A stretch of DNA of 64,000 bases from Paenibacillus rhizophilus (GCF_003854965.1 NZ_RQPI01000002.1:248001-312000), one strand, 5' to 3'. Shown: positions 1-8,585, counted from the first letter of the stretch. The notes: generated by a model from the letters alone, not told the origin. Made by a program: numbers and translations.

Positions 1-1503
1 AGCCGGAAGTCCCAGACGCTCGGCAATCGCGAAGGCGTTGCTTCGACCGGGAACGCCGATCAGCAGACGATACGTCGGCCGGAGGCTCTGCACATCAAAT
101 TCCATGCTGGCGTTGATGACGCCTTTGCGTTCGTAGGCGTAAGCTTTAAGCTCGCTGTAATGCGTCGTCGCCACCATCCGGCAGCCCGTCCGGTGAATAT
201 GCTCCAAAATGGCGATAGCCAGCGCCGAGCCTTCCGCCGGGTCCGTCCCCGCGCCGACTTCGTCGAGCAAAACCAGGCTTTTGGGAGTCATCCGCTTCAG
301 GATGGATATAATATTGGTCATATGGCTGGAGAACGTACTCAGGCTCTGTTCGATGCTCTGTTCGTCTCCGATGTCGGCGTATATGGCGTCGAACACGCAC
401 ATTTGGCTTCCTTCTTCAGCCGGAATAAAGAGGCCGGACATCGACATCAGGCTGAGCAGCCCGATGGTCTTCAGAGTAACGGTCTTGCCGCCCGTATTCG
501 GGCCGGTCACGATAATGGAGCTGTACTGGTTGCCAAGCTCCGCATCCAGCGGAACAACGGACTCCGCTGAAATGAGCGGATGTCTGCCCTTGCGCAGCTT
601 CAAGTAGCCCCGGTCATTCATTCGCGGACGCGAGGCTTTCATCTCCCTCGCCAGACGGGCTTTGGAGAATATAAAATCAAGCTGGCCGAGAATATCGACG
701 TCATACGCCGTCTCCTCGGCAATTTCACCGACAAGTGCGGTCAGCTTCCGCAGGATGATTTCGATTTCCCGTTCTTCGCGCAGTCTCGTCTCCCGGAGCT
801 TGTTGTTCATCGCGACAATCGATTCGGGCTCGATGAACAGCGTCGCTCCCGAACCCGACTGATCGTGAACGATGCCGCCAAAGTGGGACCGGTATTCCGC
901 TTTTACCGGAATAACGAACCGGTCGCCGCGTATGGTAACCAGCTGATCCTGCAGCATCTTTGCCACAGAGGAAGAACGAATCATCGAATCCAGCTTCTCG
1001 CGGATTCTCGTCTCACCATTTCTCAGTTCCCTGCGGATGGTTGACAGCTCGGAGCTGGCGGAATCGAGCACCTCAGCATTCTCGTCGATGGCGGAGCGAA
1101 TAGCGTCCTCCACAGGCTTCTGCTCCGAGATCAGATCACTTAGATCGAAGAGCATCTGGATTTTCTCTTCTTCGTGCATGGCTGCCAGAAAGCGCTTGAC
1201 CCGGCGTCCGCCGCCGATAGTGTTTCCGACGGCCAGAAGCTCGTGCGTGCCCAGCGCTCCGCCGATGGCGGCCCGCTTCAGCGCCGGTTTAATATCGGTT
1301 ATACCACCGAAGGATGGTATTCCCTTCAAGCGGTCGACCGTCGCTCCTTCGTCCGTCGCCTGCAGCAGCAGCTTAACGGCTTCAAAATCGCCGGACGGCT
1401 TGAGGGCTTCTGCCATCGCTTCTCCCATCGGGGTCTGCGTATATTGCACCAATTTATTTAAAATCTTTCGATATTCAAGCGTATGCAAAATCTTGTCGTC
1501 CAA
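1..1503 (-). CDS. mutS2: Endonuclease MutS2, N-terminal 501 codons (cut by window edge)
   Basis: MutS2 is a MutS-family ATPase that acts on branched DNA and, in Bacillota, on collided ribosomes. The visible part holds the MutS2 core and the start of the ATPase: a Walker A match GPNTGGKT lies near 520-505, followed by the Walker B stretch LVLLDEVGAGTDPAEGSA and the ATTHYSELK motif. The C-terminal KOW and Smr nuclease domains lie outside the window (family length is about 785 residues). The start is taken as TTG at 1501-1503 (LDDKILHTLEYRK), because an in-frame TAA sits directly before it and a GGGAG Shine-Dalgarno lies about 12 bases upstream. A TATAAT at 1535-1540 on the minus strand could be its -10 box, but I see no good -35. 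Confidence 0.93.
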   Translation of the reverse strand, partial: MDDKILHTLEYRKILNKLVQYTQTPMGEAMAEALKPSGDFEAVKLLLQATDEGATVDRLKGIPSFGGITDIKPALKRAAIGGALGTHELLAVGNTIGGGRRVKRFLAAMHEEEKIQMLFDLSDLISEQKPVEDAIRSAIDENAEVLDSASSELSTIRRELRNGETRIREKLDSMIRSSSVAKMLQDQLVTIRGDRFVIPVKAEYRSHFGGIVHDQSGSGATLFIEPESIVAMNNKLRETRLREEREIEIILRKLTALVGEIAEETAYDVDILGQLDFIFSKARLAREMKASRPRMNDRGYLKLRKGRHPLISAESVVPLDAELGNQYSSIIVTGPNTGGKTVTLKTIGLLSLMSMSGLFIPAEEGSQMCVFDAIYADIGDEQSIEQSLSTFSSHMTNIISILKRMTPKSLVLLDEVGAGTDPAEGSALAIAILEHIHRTGCRMVATTHYSELKAYAYERKGVINASMEFDVQSLRPTYRLLIGVPGRSNAFAIAERLGLPA

Positions 1504-1657
1504 TTACGGTCACAGCTCCCTTCATATAGAAATCATTATACCGAATATGGAGCATTTCCGCTATTTGGGTGCTGTCTTCCAAACATAACGGAGAATGATT
1601 CTGTGTACAATAACCCTTGCACGTATCCTTAAGCTTGAAGCAAAGGAGGCTTGTACA

Positions 1658-2005
1658 GTGAGATTTTTAGGTCATGTTGTCCGCTTCATCGTGTCCGCGC
1701 TGGTTCTTCTCGTCGTTGGCTGGATTGTACCGAATTTCAGCGTCGGCGGATTCTGGAGCGCCCTTATGCTGGCTCTGGTAATCGCTTTGCTCGGGTGGAT
1801 CGCCGAAGGCATTTTCGGCCGCAAAACAACGCCGTTCGGGCGCGGTATTGTAGGATTTCTGGTGAGCGCACTGGTTATCTGGCTGGCGCAGTTCATTGTC
1901 GCGGGAGTCAGCGTATCCATAATCGGCGCGATCCTCGCGGCTCTGGTCATCGGGATTATAGACCTGTTCCTGCCTGTCTCGACGCCGTTCGAAGCAGGCA
2001 AATAA
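1658..2005 (+). CDS. Small phage-holin-4-family (YvlD-like) membrane protein
   Basis: A 115-residue protein that is almost entirely hydrophobic, with four predicted membrane helices (about residues 4-24, 29-48, 55-76 and 83-105). Length, the WIVPNF and IIDLFLPVSTPFEAGK features and helix layout fit the holin-4 superfamily (PF04020) that includes B. subtilis YvlD; the name is historical and no lytic role is implied. The start is GTG at 1658, eight bases after a near-perfect AAAGGAGG at 1642-1649. An ATG 63 bases upstream is in frame but lacks a ribosome-binding site. It stands alone, divergent from mutS2 and convergent with the next gene, with a shared terminator. Function unknown. Confidence 0.82.
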   Translation: MRFLGHVVRFIVSALVLLVVGWIVPNFSVGGFWSALMLALVIALLGWIAEGIFGRKTTPFGRGIVGFLVSALVIWLAQFIVAGVSVSIIGAILAALVIGIIDLFLPVSTPFEAGK

Positions 2006-2023
2006 CAAAGGCCCGCGCAGCTC

Positions 2024-2072
2024 AAAAAGAAGCCGTCCCCGACACAATAAGTGAAGGGACGGCTTTCTTTTT
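2024..2072. terminator. Bidirectional intrinsic terminator
   Basis: Inverted repeat AAGCCGTCCC / GGGACGGCTT with A-rich flank on the left and T-rich flank on the right. It lies between the convergent holin-like gene and diguanylate cyclase and can serve both. Confidence 0.8.
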
Positions 2073-2077
2073 ATGGA

Positions 2078-3148
2078 TCAGACGAGCACAAGCTGATTTT
2101 CACCGGCAGTGGTGACCCGGTTTTTGCCGCTGCGTTTGGCCTGGTAGAGAGCTTCGTCCGTTCGGCGGAACAGCAGTTCCTTGCCGTCCCCTGCACGGTA
2201 AGGGCACAGGCCGATGCTGACGGTAATCGGCTTGCCTCCCGCGTAAGGATGCACCATTCCAGCTATGCCGGACCGAAGCACTTCTGCTAGCGCATAAGCG
2301 TCCTCCAGGCTTTTATCCGTAAATATGATTGCGAACTCCTCGCCCCCGTACCTGGCGGCAAAATCGTTGAGGCTGATCGTGCCGCCAATCTTCGCCGCGA
2401 CTTCCTTCAACACAATGTCTCCGATCCAATGCCCATAGGTATCGTTTACCTGCTTGAAATTGTCTATATCGAACAGTGCAAGCTGCAGCTGCAGCCCGTT
2501 CTTCTCGCCTTGCTCCAGCAGCGAATCCAGGTATTCGTGGAAGGTCTTGTGATTGTAAAGCCCCGTAAGCGCATCGATCTTCAGCAGCTTGTCGGAAACG
2601 GCCCGTTCGACCAAAAGTCCCTGCTCCGATTGGGTCAGCTGTTCCAAATATTCGTTCGTTTCGTACGCCCGACCGATAACTCCCCGCGCCATCACCACAA
2701 ACACAATAAAAATGCATTCCACCATTAAAAATTCAGGCAGCGGTTTCTCCAGCAGTCTTCGCTCCAGCCCGAAATAAATGCCTGCATACAGAAAGAGGTT
2801 GAGCACCCCAAGCCCGTACAGCATCCTGAGGTCAAAATAAACAAGCGAAGCCATTACCGGTATCATCAGCGCCATCTGGGCGCCATCGACATACGGTTCA
2901 GCTAAAAAGTACAGCAGATAAGACACCAAAAATCCGCAGCCGATCACAACTTGCTTCTGAAATCTGAAATCTGCGCGGAGCCACACTTCCGCCACGATCA
3001 TAATCAGCAGCAAAAACAAACTGCAAGGGAATATAAGATAACCCATCTGCTCCGGAACGGTGAAAGCGGGTGCTGGTTTCAAGCCGACGAGCACATAGAT
3101 AACCTGCCCTATTAAAGTAATCGCTATCAGCGTCCAGTATAAATTCAA
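2078..3148 (-). CDS. Membrane-bound diguanylate cyclase (GGEEF)
   Basis: Predicted to make cyclic di-GMP from two GTP. Residues 1-165 hold five or six membrane helices; the GGDEF domain follows (about 190-350). The active-site signature is GGEEF in RYGGEEFAIIF, and the metal/guanine-binding FDIDNFKQVND stretch is intact, so the enzyme looks active. There is no RxxD inhibitory I-site at the usual place before GGEEF (SLND there), so product inhibition may be absent. The start used is TTG at 3146-3148; the frame stays open for about 20 more codons upstream but has no better start, so the N-terminus is uncertain. A Fur-like palindrome overlaps the -35 area of its likely promoter. Confidence 0.88.
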   Translation of the reverse strand: MNLYWTLIAITLIGQVIYVLVGLKPAPAFTVPEQMGYLIFPCSLFLLLIMIVAEVWLRADFRFQKQVVIGCGFLVSYLLYFLAEPYVDGAQMALMIPVMASLVYFDLRMLYGLGVLNLFLYAGIYFGLERRLLEKPLPEFLMVECIFIVFVVMARGVIGRAYETNEYLEQLTQSEQGLLVERAVSDKLLKIDALTGLYNHKTFHEYLDSLLEQGEKNGLQLQLALFDIDNFKQVNDTYGHWIGDIVLKEVAAKIGGTISLNDFAARYGGEEFAIIFTDKSLEDAYALAEVLRSGIAGMVHPYAGGKPITVSIGLCPYRAGDGKELLFRRTDEALYQAKRSGKNRVTTAGENQLVLV

Positions 3149-3225
3149 TATTCTTCGGTGCCAGACTTCCGTATTCAGTAAAACAGCAGCTCCACTAATT
3201 AGAATCCCCTACTTTTAAGCTTTGT

Positions 3226-3231
3226 ATTATA
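3226..3231 (-). promoter_or_regulatory. Candidate -10 box for the diguanylate cyclase
   Basis: TATAAT on the minus strand, about 80 bases before the cyclase start. The matching -35 region (about 3249-3254) falls inside the palindrome at 3241-3259 and has only a weak hexamer, so binding there would be expected to block this promoter. Confidence 0.4.
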
Positions 3232-3240
3232 ATATATACG

Positions 3241-3259
3241 TATAATGATTTTCATTATA
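3241..3259. promoter_or_regulatory. Fur-box-like operator
   Basis: The 19-bp sequence TATAATGATTTTCATTATA is a near-perfect palindrome with 15 of 19 matches to the classical Fur consensus GATAATGATAATCATTATC. It lies between the divergent diguanylate cyclase and the CuA lipoprotein gene and could control either. PerR boxes are similar, so a PerR site is possible. Confidence 0.55.
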
Positions 3260-3265
3260 ATAAAT

Positions 3266-3295
3266 TTGAATCGCTTTTGCATCCGTTTTTACAAT
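3266..3295 (+). promoter_or_regulatory. Candidate sigma-A promoter of the CuA lipoprotein
   Basis: TTGAAT at 3266-3271 and TACAAT at 3290-3295 with an 18-bp spacer. The Fur-like palindrome ends six bases upstream of the -35 box. Confidence 0.45.
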
Positions 3296-3374
3296 TCCGG
3301 GTTGAGCTTTCGATTCCAGTTTTGCTGTAGTCTTGCCAGGAAGTTGATCATCGCAAAACTTTTAGGAGGTCAAC

Positions 3375-3770
3375 ATGAAAAAAACAGCTTTGTTTCTGTT
3401 ATCCATCGCCCTTGTGCTCATTCTTTCCGCCTGCGGCGGGAAATCGAACGGCGGCGGGAACACTGCGGACAGCGCGACCGGAAGTACAGTCAGTCCGGCG
3501 GCGGCGCAGGAGGAAATCGTCATCAAGGCAACCAACTACAGCTTTGACCAAAAGGAGTACCATCTGAAAAAGGGGGTTCCCGTCAAAATCACATTTGAGA
3601 ACCAGAGCGGCAATCACGGCATTCTTGTACCCGAGCTCAATCTTCAATTAGACGGCAAACAAAACTCACAGGTGATCGTTCCCGAACAAGCGGGCACGTT
3701 CAAGATGACCTGCTCGGTATTTTGCGGCTCCGGCCACAGCCAAATGAGCGCCGATATCATCGTGGAGTAA
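3375..3770 (+). CDS. Secreted lipoprotein with a CuA-type cupredoxin domain
   Basis: A 131-residue protein with a lipoprotein signal peptide (positive KK, hydrophobic core, lipobox LSAC with Cys20), so it should be anchored outside the membrane. After a Ser/Gly/Asn-rich linker comes a cupredoxin fold. The CuA ligand set of cytochrome c oxidase subunit II looks complete: His in NHGILVPEL and the C-x3-C-x3-H-x2-M pattern in CSVFCGSGHSQM. There are no subunit II membrane helices and no oxidase genes nearby, so it may be a copper carrier, assembly factor or electron-transfer protein rather than an oxidase subunit. AGGAGG lies five bases before the ATG. Expression may be iron- or peroxide-controlled through the upstream palindrome. 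Confidence 0.85.
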   Translation: MKKTALFLLSIALVLILSACGGKSNGGGNTADSATGSTVSPAAAQEEIVIKATNYSFDQKEYHLKKGVPVKITFENQSGNHGILVPELNLQLDGKQNSQVIVPEQAGTFKMTCSVFCGSGHSQMSADIIVE

Positions 3771-3790
3771 TTCCGCATAATCAACCGTTT

Positions 3791-3833
3791 AAAAGGGCAG
3801 CCCCCGCTGAAATCTCCGGGGGCTGCCCTTTGT
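3791..3833 (+). terminator. Intrinsic terminator after the CuA lipoprotein
   Basis: Strong stem AAAGGGCAGCCCCCG / CGGGGGCTGCCCTTT with a short loop and only a brief T stretch (TTTGTCT). Confidence 0.75.
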
Positions 3834-3916
3834 CTAATTGTTGCAATTTATTCTGCGAGAAACGTACCCGCAATCTGGATGGACGGTGTCAGGCGTTTCT
3901 TCTTGTGCGCCGTTAT

Positions 3917-5941
3917 TCAGCTATCCTGTTCGATGAGTTGAATCCATTCATTATATTCAATTTGCAGCTTCGCATATTCGGCCTGTAGCTTCTGATGCTC
4001 CTGCGTAACGCGGTCCAGTTCGCTTTGCCGCATGTTGAATTCGGCTTGAAGCAGCCGAAGCTGTCCCTGGACAAGCTCGTAATTTCCACCGATCTCTTCA
4101 AGCTTCCGGAGTGCGTCGCTGCGCTCATGGCTCAGCGAATCGCGCACCCGTTCGCCCTCCAGGGCCTCCTGCTGCCAGACATCGATTTCCTCGCGCAGCT
4201 TCGACTCCGTCTCGGCCCACACCTGCTGCGCCTGCTTCAGCTCTTCGTAATTCGCTCTCCACGATTCGCCGTAGCTCTGCGATTCACTCAGCTGTTCGCG
4301 CTGCAGCTCGGCGGCAGCCGCGGCCTCTCTGCCCGCTTCGGACAATTCTTCCAGCCGAAGCGATGCTTCCTCGGCTTCCTCTTCAAGCAGGCGGCAGCGC
4401 TCCTGCAGCCGTTCTCCGTTCTGCAGCACTTCATCGTACTGCACGATCAGTTCCTCATGGCGCTCACGGAGGCCGGCCAGAGTGCTCTCCGTTTCCGCGC
4501 TGCGGACACGCAGCGTGTCTCGGGCGCTTTCGGCTTCCTTCCGGAGAGCCGCTTCCCGCTCCAGCGACTTCGACAGCTCCTCGGCCTCGCTCCGAAGTCT
4601 ATAAAGCTCTCCCTGCACGGCTCCGAGCTTCTCCTCGGCCTCAAGCAGGCTGACCTCCAGCTCGCCGATCTCCTCCTGCCGCTTGCCTGCCGTCGCCTTC
4701 CACTCGCCGAGTTCGGCCGTTATCCGCGCAATCTCTTCCTCAGCGCGGAGAAGCCGTTCGGACGTCTCGCCCAGCGACTTCCGCAGCTCTTCCGCCTGGC
4801 TCTTCGACAGCTCATAGGCCTGCCGAAGCTCCACAAGCTCTTGCTGCAGCAACTCTCCGAGGCCGCTGGCTGCTTGCAGCTCATCACTGAGCTGCCGTTC
4901 GCGCAAAAGAGCCTCGTTATGCTGATTTTGCAGCGCGGACCGGGCTTCGCGTTCTGCCTTCAGGCCAGCCTCCTCGGCGCGCAGCTTCGACTGAAGTTGG
5001 CTTATCGTGCCGCGCAGCTCGCCGATCTGCTTCTCCATCTCCTGCGCGCTCTGCTTGTGCCGGTGCTCCTGGTTGCCCAAGGACTGCCGAAGCTCCTTGT
5101 TCTTCGCAAGCTCGCGCTGCAAAGATTCCTGCTCCCGGCTCAATTCCTTGCCCAGCGCCGATGTCGCCTCTTCCATTTCGCGGGTCATGGCGCTCTTCGT
5201 TTCCTCAAGCTCCCTGCCGAGAGCGGCCTTCGTCTCCGCAAGCTCCCGCTCCAGGCGTTCCTTGATCTCCGTCAGCTCCGACAATTGCGAAGCCCGAAGT
5301 TCCTCCAGCTCCGCCCGGTGCCCGGCGCTCAGCGCTTCCACTTGCTTCAGGCGCAGCGCCTCGGCCTGCTCAAGCTCCAGACGGTAGCTCTCACTGCTCT
5401 CTTCCCGTTCGCGTTGATGCGCTTCGCGCTGCTCCTGCTGCTCCAGGTCCCGCTGCTTGAGCTCTTCCTCAAGTCCCTGCCGAACCGCCGCAGCTGTCTC
5501 CTCCGCCTTCCGCAGAAGCTCAGCATGCGTTTTGCGCTCCTGCTCTCCGGCCTCCAGATGCCGCTTGAGTTCCTCCTGGGCCTCGGCAATCAGCCGACGC
5601 TTCTCCTGCTCAGCGGCTGCGGCCAGCCGTTCCTGCTCCTCCTGCTGTTCACCCTGGGCCTCCAGCAGACGGGCGACCTCGGCGCGCAGCAAGCTGCGCT
5701 CTCCGGTCAGCATATTCAATTCATTCTTGAGATCCTGCGCTTGTATCGCCTGTTCCGCCATGTGCACGGCGGCAAGAACCGCTATGCGCGGAGTATCCAG
5801 CCGACTATGAGATTTGGAAATCGCTCGCATATGCTCGTCTACATAATGGGCGATCTGTTTCATATATTCAGTACTGCTTCCAACTAGTTTATAGGAAGTA
5901 CCGTAAATTTCCACGGCGACACGAGTCCGGTCCATTGCCAC
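3917..5941 (-). CDS. zapA: ZapA-family cell division protein with very long coiled-coil tail
   Basis: Residues 1 to about 85 match ZapA, the FtsZ-ring bundling protein (RTRVAVEIYGTSYKLVGSS, then DTPRIAVLAAVHMAEQ). ZapA proteins are usually 85-110 residues; this one is 674. Everything after about residue 75 is a charged Glu/Leu/Arg/Ala/Gln-rich heptad-type coiled coil with no Pro and few aromatic residues. Near residues 232-286 there are five 11-residue units starting RELAETKAALG, RELEETKSAMT, REMEEATSALG. The start is GTG at 5939-5941, eight bases after AGGAGG; an ATG two codons in is the alternative. It lies alone between pheT and the CuA gene, as zapA lies near pheT in related genomes. The tail could crosslink FtsZ filaments over a long distance; that role is inferred. 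Confidence 0.85.
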   Translation of the reverse strand: MAMDRTRVAVEIYGTSYKLVGSSTEYMKQIAHYVDEHMRAISKSHSRLDTPRIAVLAAVHMAEQAIQAQDLKNELNMLTGERSLLRAEVARLLEAQGEQQEEQERLAAAAEQEKRRLIAEAQEELKRHLEAGEQERKTHAELLRKAEETAAAVRQGLEEELKQRDLEQQEQREAHQREREESSESYRLELEQAEALRLKQVEALSAGHRAELEELRASQLSELTEIKERLERELAETKAALGRELEETKSAMTREMEEATSALGKELSREQESLQRELAKNKELRQSLGNQEHRHKQSAQEMEKQIGELRGTISQLQSKLRAEEAGLKAEREARSALQNQHNEALLRERQLSDELQAASGLGELLQQELVELRQAYELSKSQAEELRKSLGETSERLLRAEEEIARITAELGEWKATAGKRQEEIGELEVSLLEAEEKLGAVQGELYRLRSEAEELSKSLEREAALRKEAESARDTLRVRSAETESTLAGLRERHEELIVQYDEVLQNGERLQERCRLLEEEAEEASLRLEELSEAGREAAAAAELQREQLSESQSYGESWRANYEELKQAQQVWAETESKLREEIDVWQQEALEGERVRDSLSHERSDALRKLEEIGGNYELVQGQLRLLQAEFNMRQSELDRVTQEHQKLQAEYAKLQIEYNEWIQLIEQDS

Positions 5942-6001
5942 AGTTGTGCCCTCCTTTATGTGTATGCGGATTCTAAGCTGGTTTATCGTCTCTATTGTAC
6001 T

Positions 6002-6031
6002 ATTGTAACTTTATCCACAAGCATTTGGCAA
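6002..6031 (-). promoter_or_regulatory. Candidate promoter of zapA
   Basis: Minus strand TTGCCA (6026-6031), 18-bp spacer, TACAAT (6002-6007). A second TACAAT at 5994-5999 follows. Confidence 0.5.
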
Positions 6032-6078
6032 AAAAGCTCTATTTCCTTTTTCCGCCACGAAATCCACCGCCATTAAAA

Positions 6079-6128
6079 GAGAAAAGCCGCAGCGAATCCG
6101 GGGTTCTAATTGGATTCGCTGCGGCTTT
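6079..6128 (-). terminator. Intrinsic terminator after pheT
   Basis: Stem AAAGCCGCAGCGAATCC / GGATTCGCTGCGGCTTT with a 12-base loop; on the minus strand it runs into CTTTTCTCTTTTA. It separates pheST from zapA. Confidence 0.85.
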
Positions 6129-6140
6129 GCACAATTCCTG

Positions 6141-8585
6141 CTACTTTCTTAAGTTTGCGCCAAAACTTTGCTGAAGCGCGTCAAGCACCTTGGAGTGAAC
6201 CTCCGAGACTTCCTCGTCGGTCAACGTATGCTCCGTATGGCGGTACAGCAGGGAAACGGCGATGCTCTTCTTGCCGCTTTCCATCTTTCCGCCCGTGTAG
6301 ACGTCAAATACCTGCGCCGATTGCAGCAGGCTGCCTCCCTGTTCGCGGATGACATCCAGCAGCCGGCTCGCCGGAACTTCCGAATCAACGACGACCGCAA
6401 TATCACGTTCCATGCCGGGGAACCGCGGAAGCTCCGTGTACTGCAGCGTTGTCCGGGCCGCTTCATAGAGCGGCGCAAGCAAAATCTCGGCCGTATACGT
6501 ATCCTCCAGATCCTGCTTGCGCTGCAGATCGGGATGGATCTGTCCCATGGTGCCGAGCTTCACCCGTTCGCCCTTTACGTTCAGGTAGAGCGAAGCGGAG
6601 CGGCCGGGATGATAACCCTGCGGTGAATCGCCTTCGAAAACAACGGCGTTATCCAAACCAAGGTATGCGAACACCGATTCCAGCGCCCCCTTCAGATCGA
6701 AGAAGTCGACGGACTCGGGGGCCACATTCCATTGCTTCGCAGCCCGGCTTCCTGTCAGGAGCAGAGCCAGCGTCTGAAACTCCCGAGGCTGCCGGGTCAG
6801 CTGTTCCTCATCGGTAATAAAGACGCTGCCGATTTCGAACAGCGCCAGATCGCTCTGGCGGCGGTTCACGTTGTACTGCGCGATATCAAGCAGCTGCGGC
6901 AAAAGACTGGTCCGCAGCACGCTGCGGTCCTCGCTCATCGGCATGGCCAGCTTGACCGCCAGCCCCCCCTCGGTCAGTGCAGGGAACAGCGCGGTCCGCT
7001 CGGGCTGAATGAAGGAGTAACCGAGCACCTCCTGATAGCCGCCGTCCGCCAGCAGTCTTCGCAATGTGCGGCGCAGCGCCTGCGGTCCGGTCAATCCTCC
7101 CGGTGTAGTCGGCCCTTCAATAAGCGTAGTCGGAATGTTGTCATAACCGTACAGACGGGCAATCTCCTCGAAGAGATCCACATCCAGGCTGATATCGCCG
7201 CGTCTTGTGGGCACGCTGACTTCAATCGTACCCTCTTCCGCATCTCCGAATGAAAAATGCAGCCGTGCAAACAGTGTCTTCACTTCCAGCAGCGAAAGGT
7301 CCATGCCGAGACGGCGGTTTACCTTATCAAGCGACAGCTTGATTACTCTCTCCTCAACTTCGTCGGTTCCGGCCTGAACGATCCCTCCGTGTACGGAGCC
7401 GCCGGCGTAGCGGCTAAGCAGCGAAGCCGCTCGGTTCAGCGCAGGGATAACGGAGCGCGGGTCAACTTCCTTCTCGAACCGCAAGGAAGCCTCCGAGCGG
7501 AGACCGAGCTGGCGGGATGTCTTGCGGACCGTTCCGCCATCGAATCTGGCCGATTCCAGCACGATATTTACCGTCTGATCGGTTACTTCCGAATTCAGGC
7601 CGCCCATCACTCCTGCCAGCGCCACCGCTTTTGCGGCATCCGCGATCACCAGCATATGCGGCTCCAGCTTGCGCTCCTGTCCGTCCAGCGTGGTCAGGAT
7701 CTCGCCTTCACGGGCAAGACGGACGCCAAGCGCGCCGCCCTCAAGCCGGTCGGCATCGAAAGCATGCAGCGGCTGTCCGTATTCCAGCATGACGTAATTC
7801 GTGATGTCTACAATATTGTTGATCGGACGGACACCCGCCGCCATCAGACGGTTCTGCATCCACAGCGGCGAGGGAGCGGGCTTCACGCCGGAGATATAAC
7901 GGACCGCATAATGCTTGCAATGCTCCTCGTTCTCAACAGTAACGGCTATTTTGTCAGACGCGGGCGAGATGATCTCAATGACATCCCGGCCGGGATCCGG
8001 CAGAGACAGCTCGCGTCCGAGGATGGCGCTGGTTTCATAAGCCGCGCCAATCATGCTGAGACAATCCGACCGGTTCGGAGTCAGATCGAATTCAAGAATC
8101 TCGTCGTTCAGGCCGAGCACTGTCATAATGTCTTGTCCGATTTCCGTGTCTTCAGGCAGTACAAGAATACCTTCCTGAAGCTCTTTCGGCAGCAGCTTGT
8201 CATTCATGCCCAGTTCTTTGGCGGAACAAATCATGCCCTGGGATACGACGCCGCGAAGCTTGGCCTTTTTGATCTCAAGACCCGGAAGCTTCGCGCCGAC
8301 CAGCGCCACGGGAACCTTTTGGCCCGCCGCCACGTTCTTCGCCCCGCAGACGATCTGCAGGTCCTCGTCCTGACCGGTGTCGACAATGCATACATTCAGC
8401 TTGTCGGCGTCGGGATGCTTTTCCTTGGATTTAACAAATCCGGTGACAATCCCGGACAGTCCTTTATTGCGGCGCTCCACGCTGTCGATTTCAATGCCCG
8501 CGTCCGTAATTTTATCTGCCAGTTCCTCGGCAGTTACGCCATCCAGCGATATATAATCAGCCAGCCAGCCGGTTGATACTTTCAT
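6141..8585 (-). CDS. pheT: Phenylalanine--tRNA ligase beta subunit
   Basis: Beta subunit of the (alpha-beta)2 synthetase that charges tRNA-Phe. Its 814 residues match the bacterial family (about 800). Order: N-terminal tRNA-binding EMAP-like domain (about 40-150, with CGAKNV and VSQGMICSAKELG), B3/B4 editing domain, B5 domain, synthetase-like core, and C-terminal FDX-ACB anticodon-binding domain (LPRFPGMERDIAVVVD to the end). AAGGAAGTGAG precedes the ATG. It is the second gene of the pheS-pheT operon, 50 bases after pheS, under the same Phe T-box. Confidence 0.98.
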   Translation of the reverse strand: MKVSTGWLADYISLDGVTAEELADKITDAGIEIDSVERRNKGLSGIVTGFVKSKEKHPDADKLNVCIVDTGQDEDLQIVCGAKNVAAGQKVPVALVGAKLPGLEIKKAKLRGVVSQGMICSAKELGMNDKLLPKELQEGILVLPEDTEIGQDIMTVLGLNDEILEFDLTPNRSDCLSMIGAAYETSAILGRELSLPDPGRDVIEIISPASDKIAVTVENEEHCKHYAVRYISGVKPAPSPLWMQNRLMAAGVRPINNIVDITNYVMLEYGQPLHAFDADRLEGGALGVRLAREGEILTTLDGQERKLEPHMLVIADAAKAVALAGVMGGLNSEVTDQTVNIVLESARFDGGTVRKTSRQLGLRSEASLRFEKEVDPRSVIPALNRAASLLSRYAGGSVHGGIVQAGTDEVEERVIKLSLDKVNRRLGMDLSLLEVKTLFARLHFSFGDAEEGTIEVSVPTRRGDISLDVDLFEEIARLYGYDNIPTTLIEGPTTPGGLTGPQALRRTLRRLLADGGYQEVLGYSFIQPERTALFPALTEGGLAVKLAMPMSEDRSVLRTSLLPQLLDIAQYNVNRRQSDLALFEIGSVFITDEEQLTRQPREFQTLALLLTGSRAAKQWNVAPESVDFFDLKGALESVFAYLGLDNAVVFEGDSPQGYHPGRSASLYLNVKGERVKLGTMGQIHPDLQRKQDLEDTYTAEILLAPLYEAARTTLQYTELPRFPGMERDIAVVVDSEVPASRLLDVIREQGGSLLQSAQVFDVYTGGKMESGKKSIAVSLLYRHTEHTLTDEEVSEVHSKVLDALQQSFGANLRK

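Noticed and set aside
1658-2005. Prophage remnant because of the holin-family name
   Set aside because: No other phage genes nearby; the family is widespread in chromosomes without phage.
3995-5887. 630-codon plus-strand frame opposite zapA
   Set aside because: It is the mirror of the Glu/Leu/Arg-rich coiled coil (high GC third positions). No ribosome-binding site or known domain; the minus frame has both.
7257-8576. 439-codon plus-strand frame opposite pheT
   Set aside because: Lies wholly within a clear pheT gene; no motif and no ribosome-binding site.
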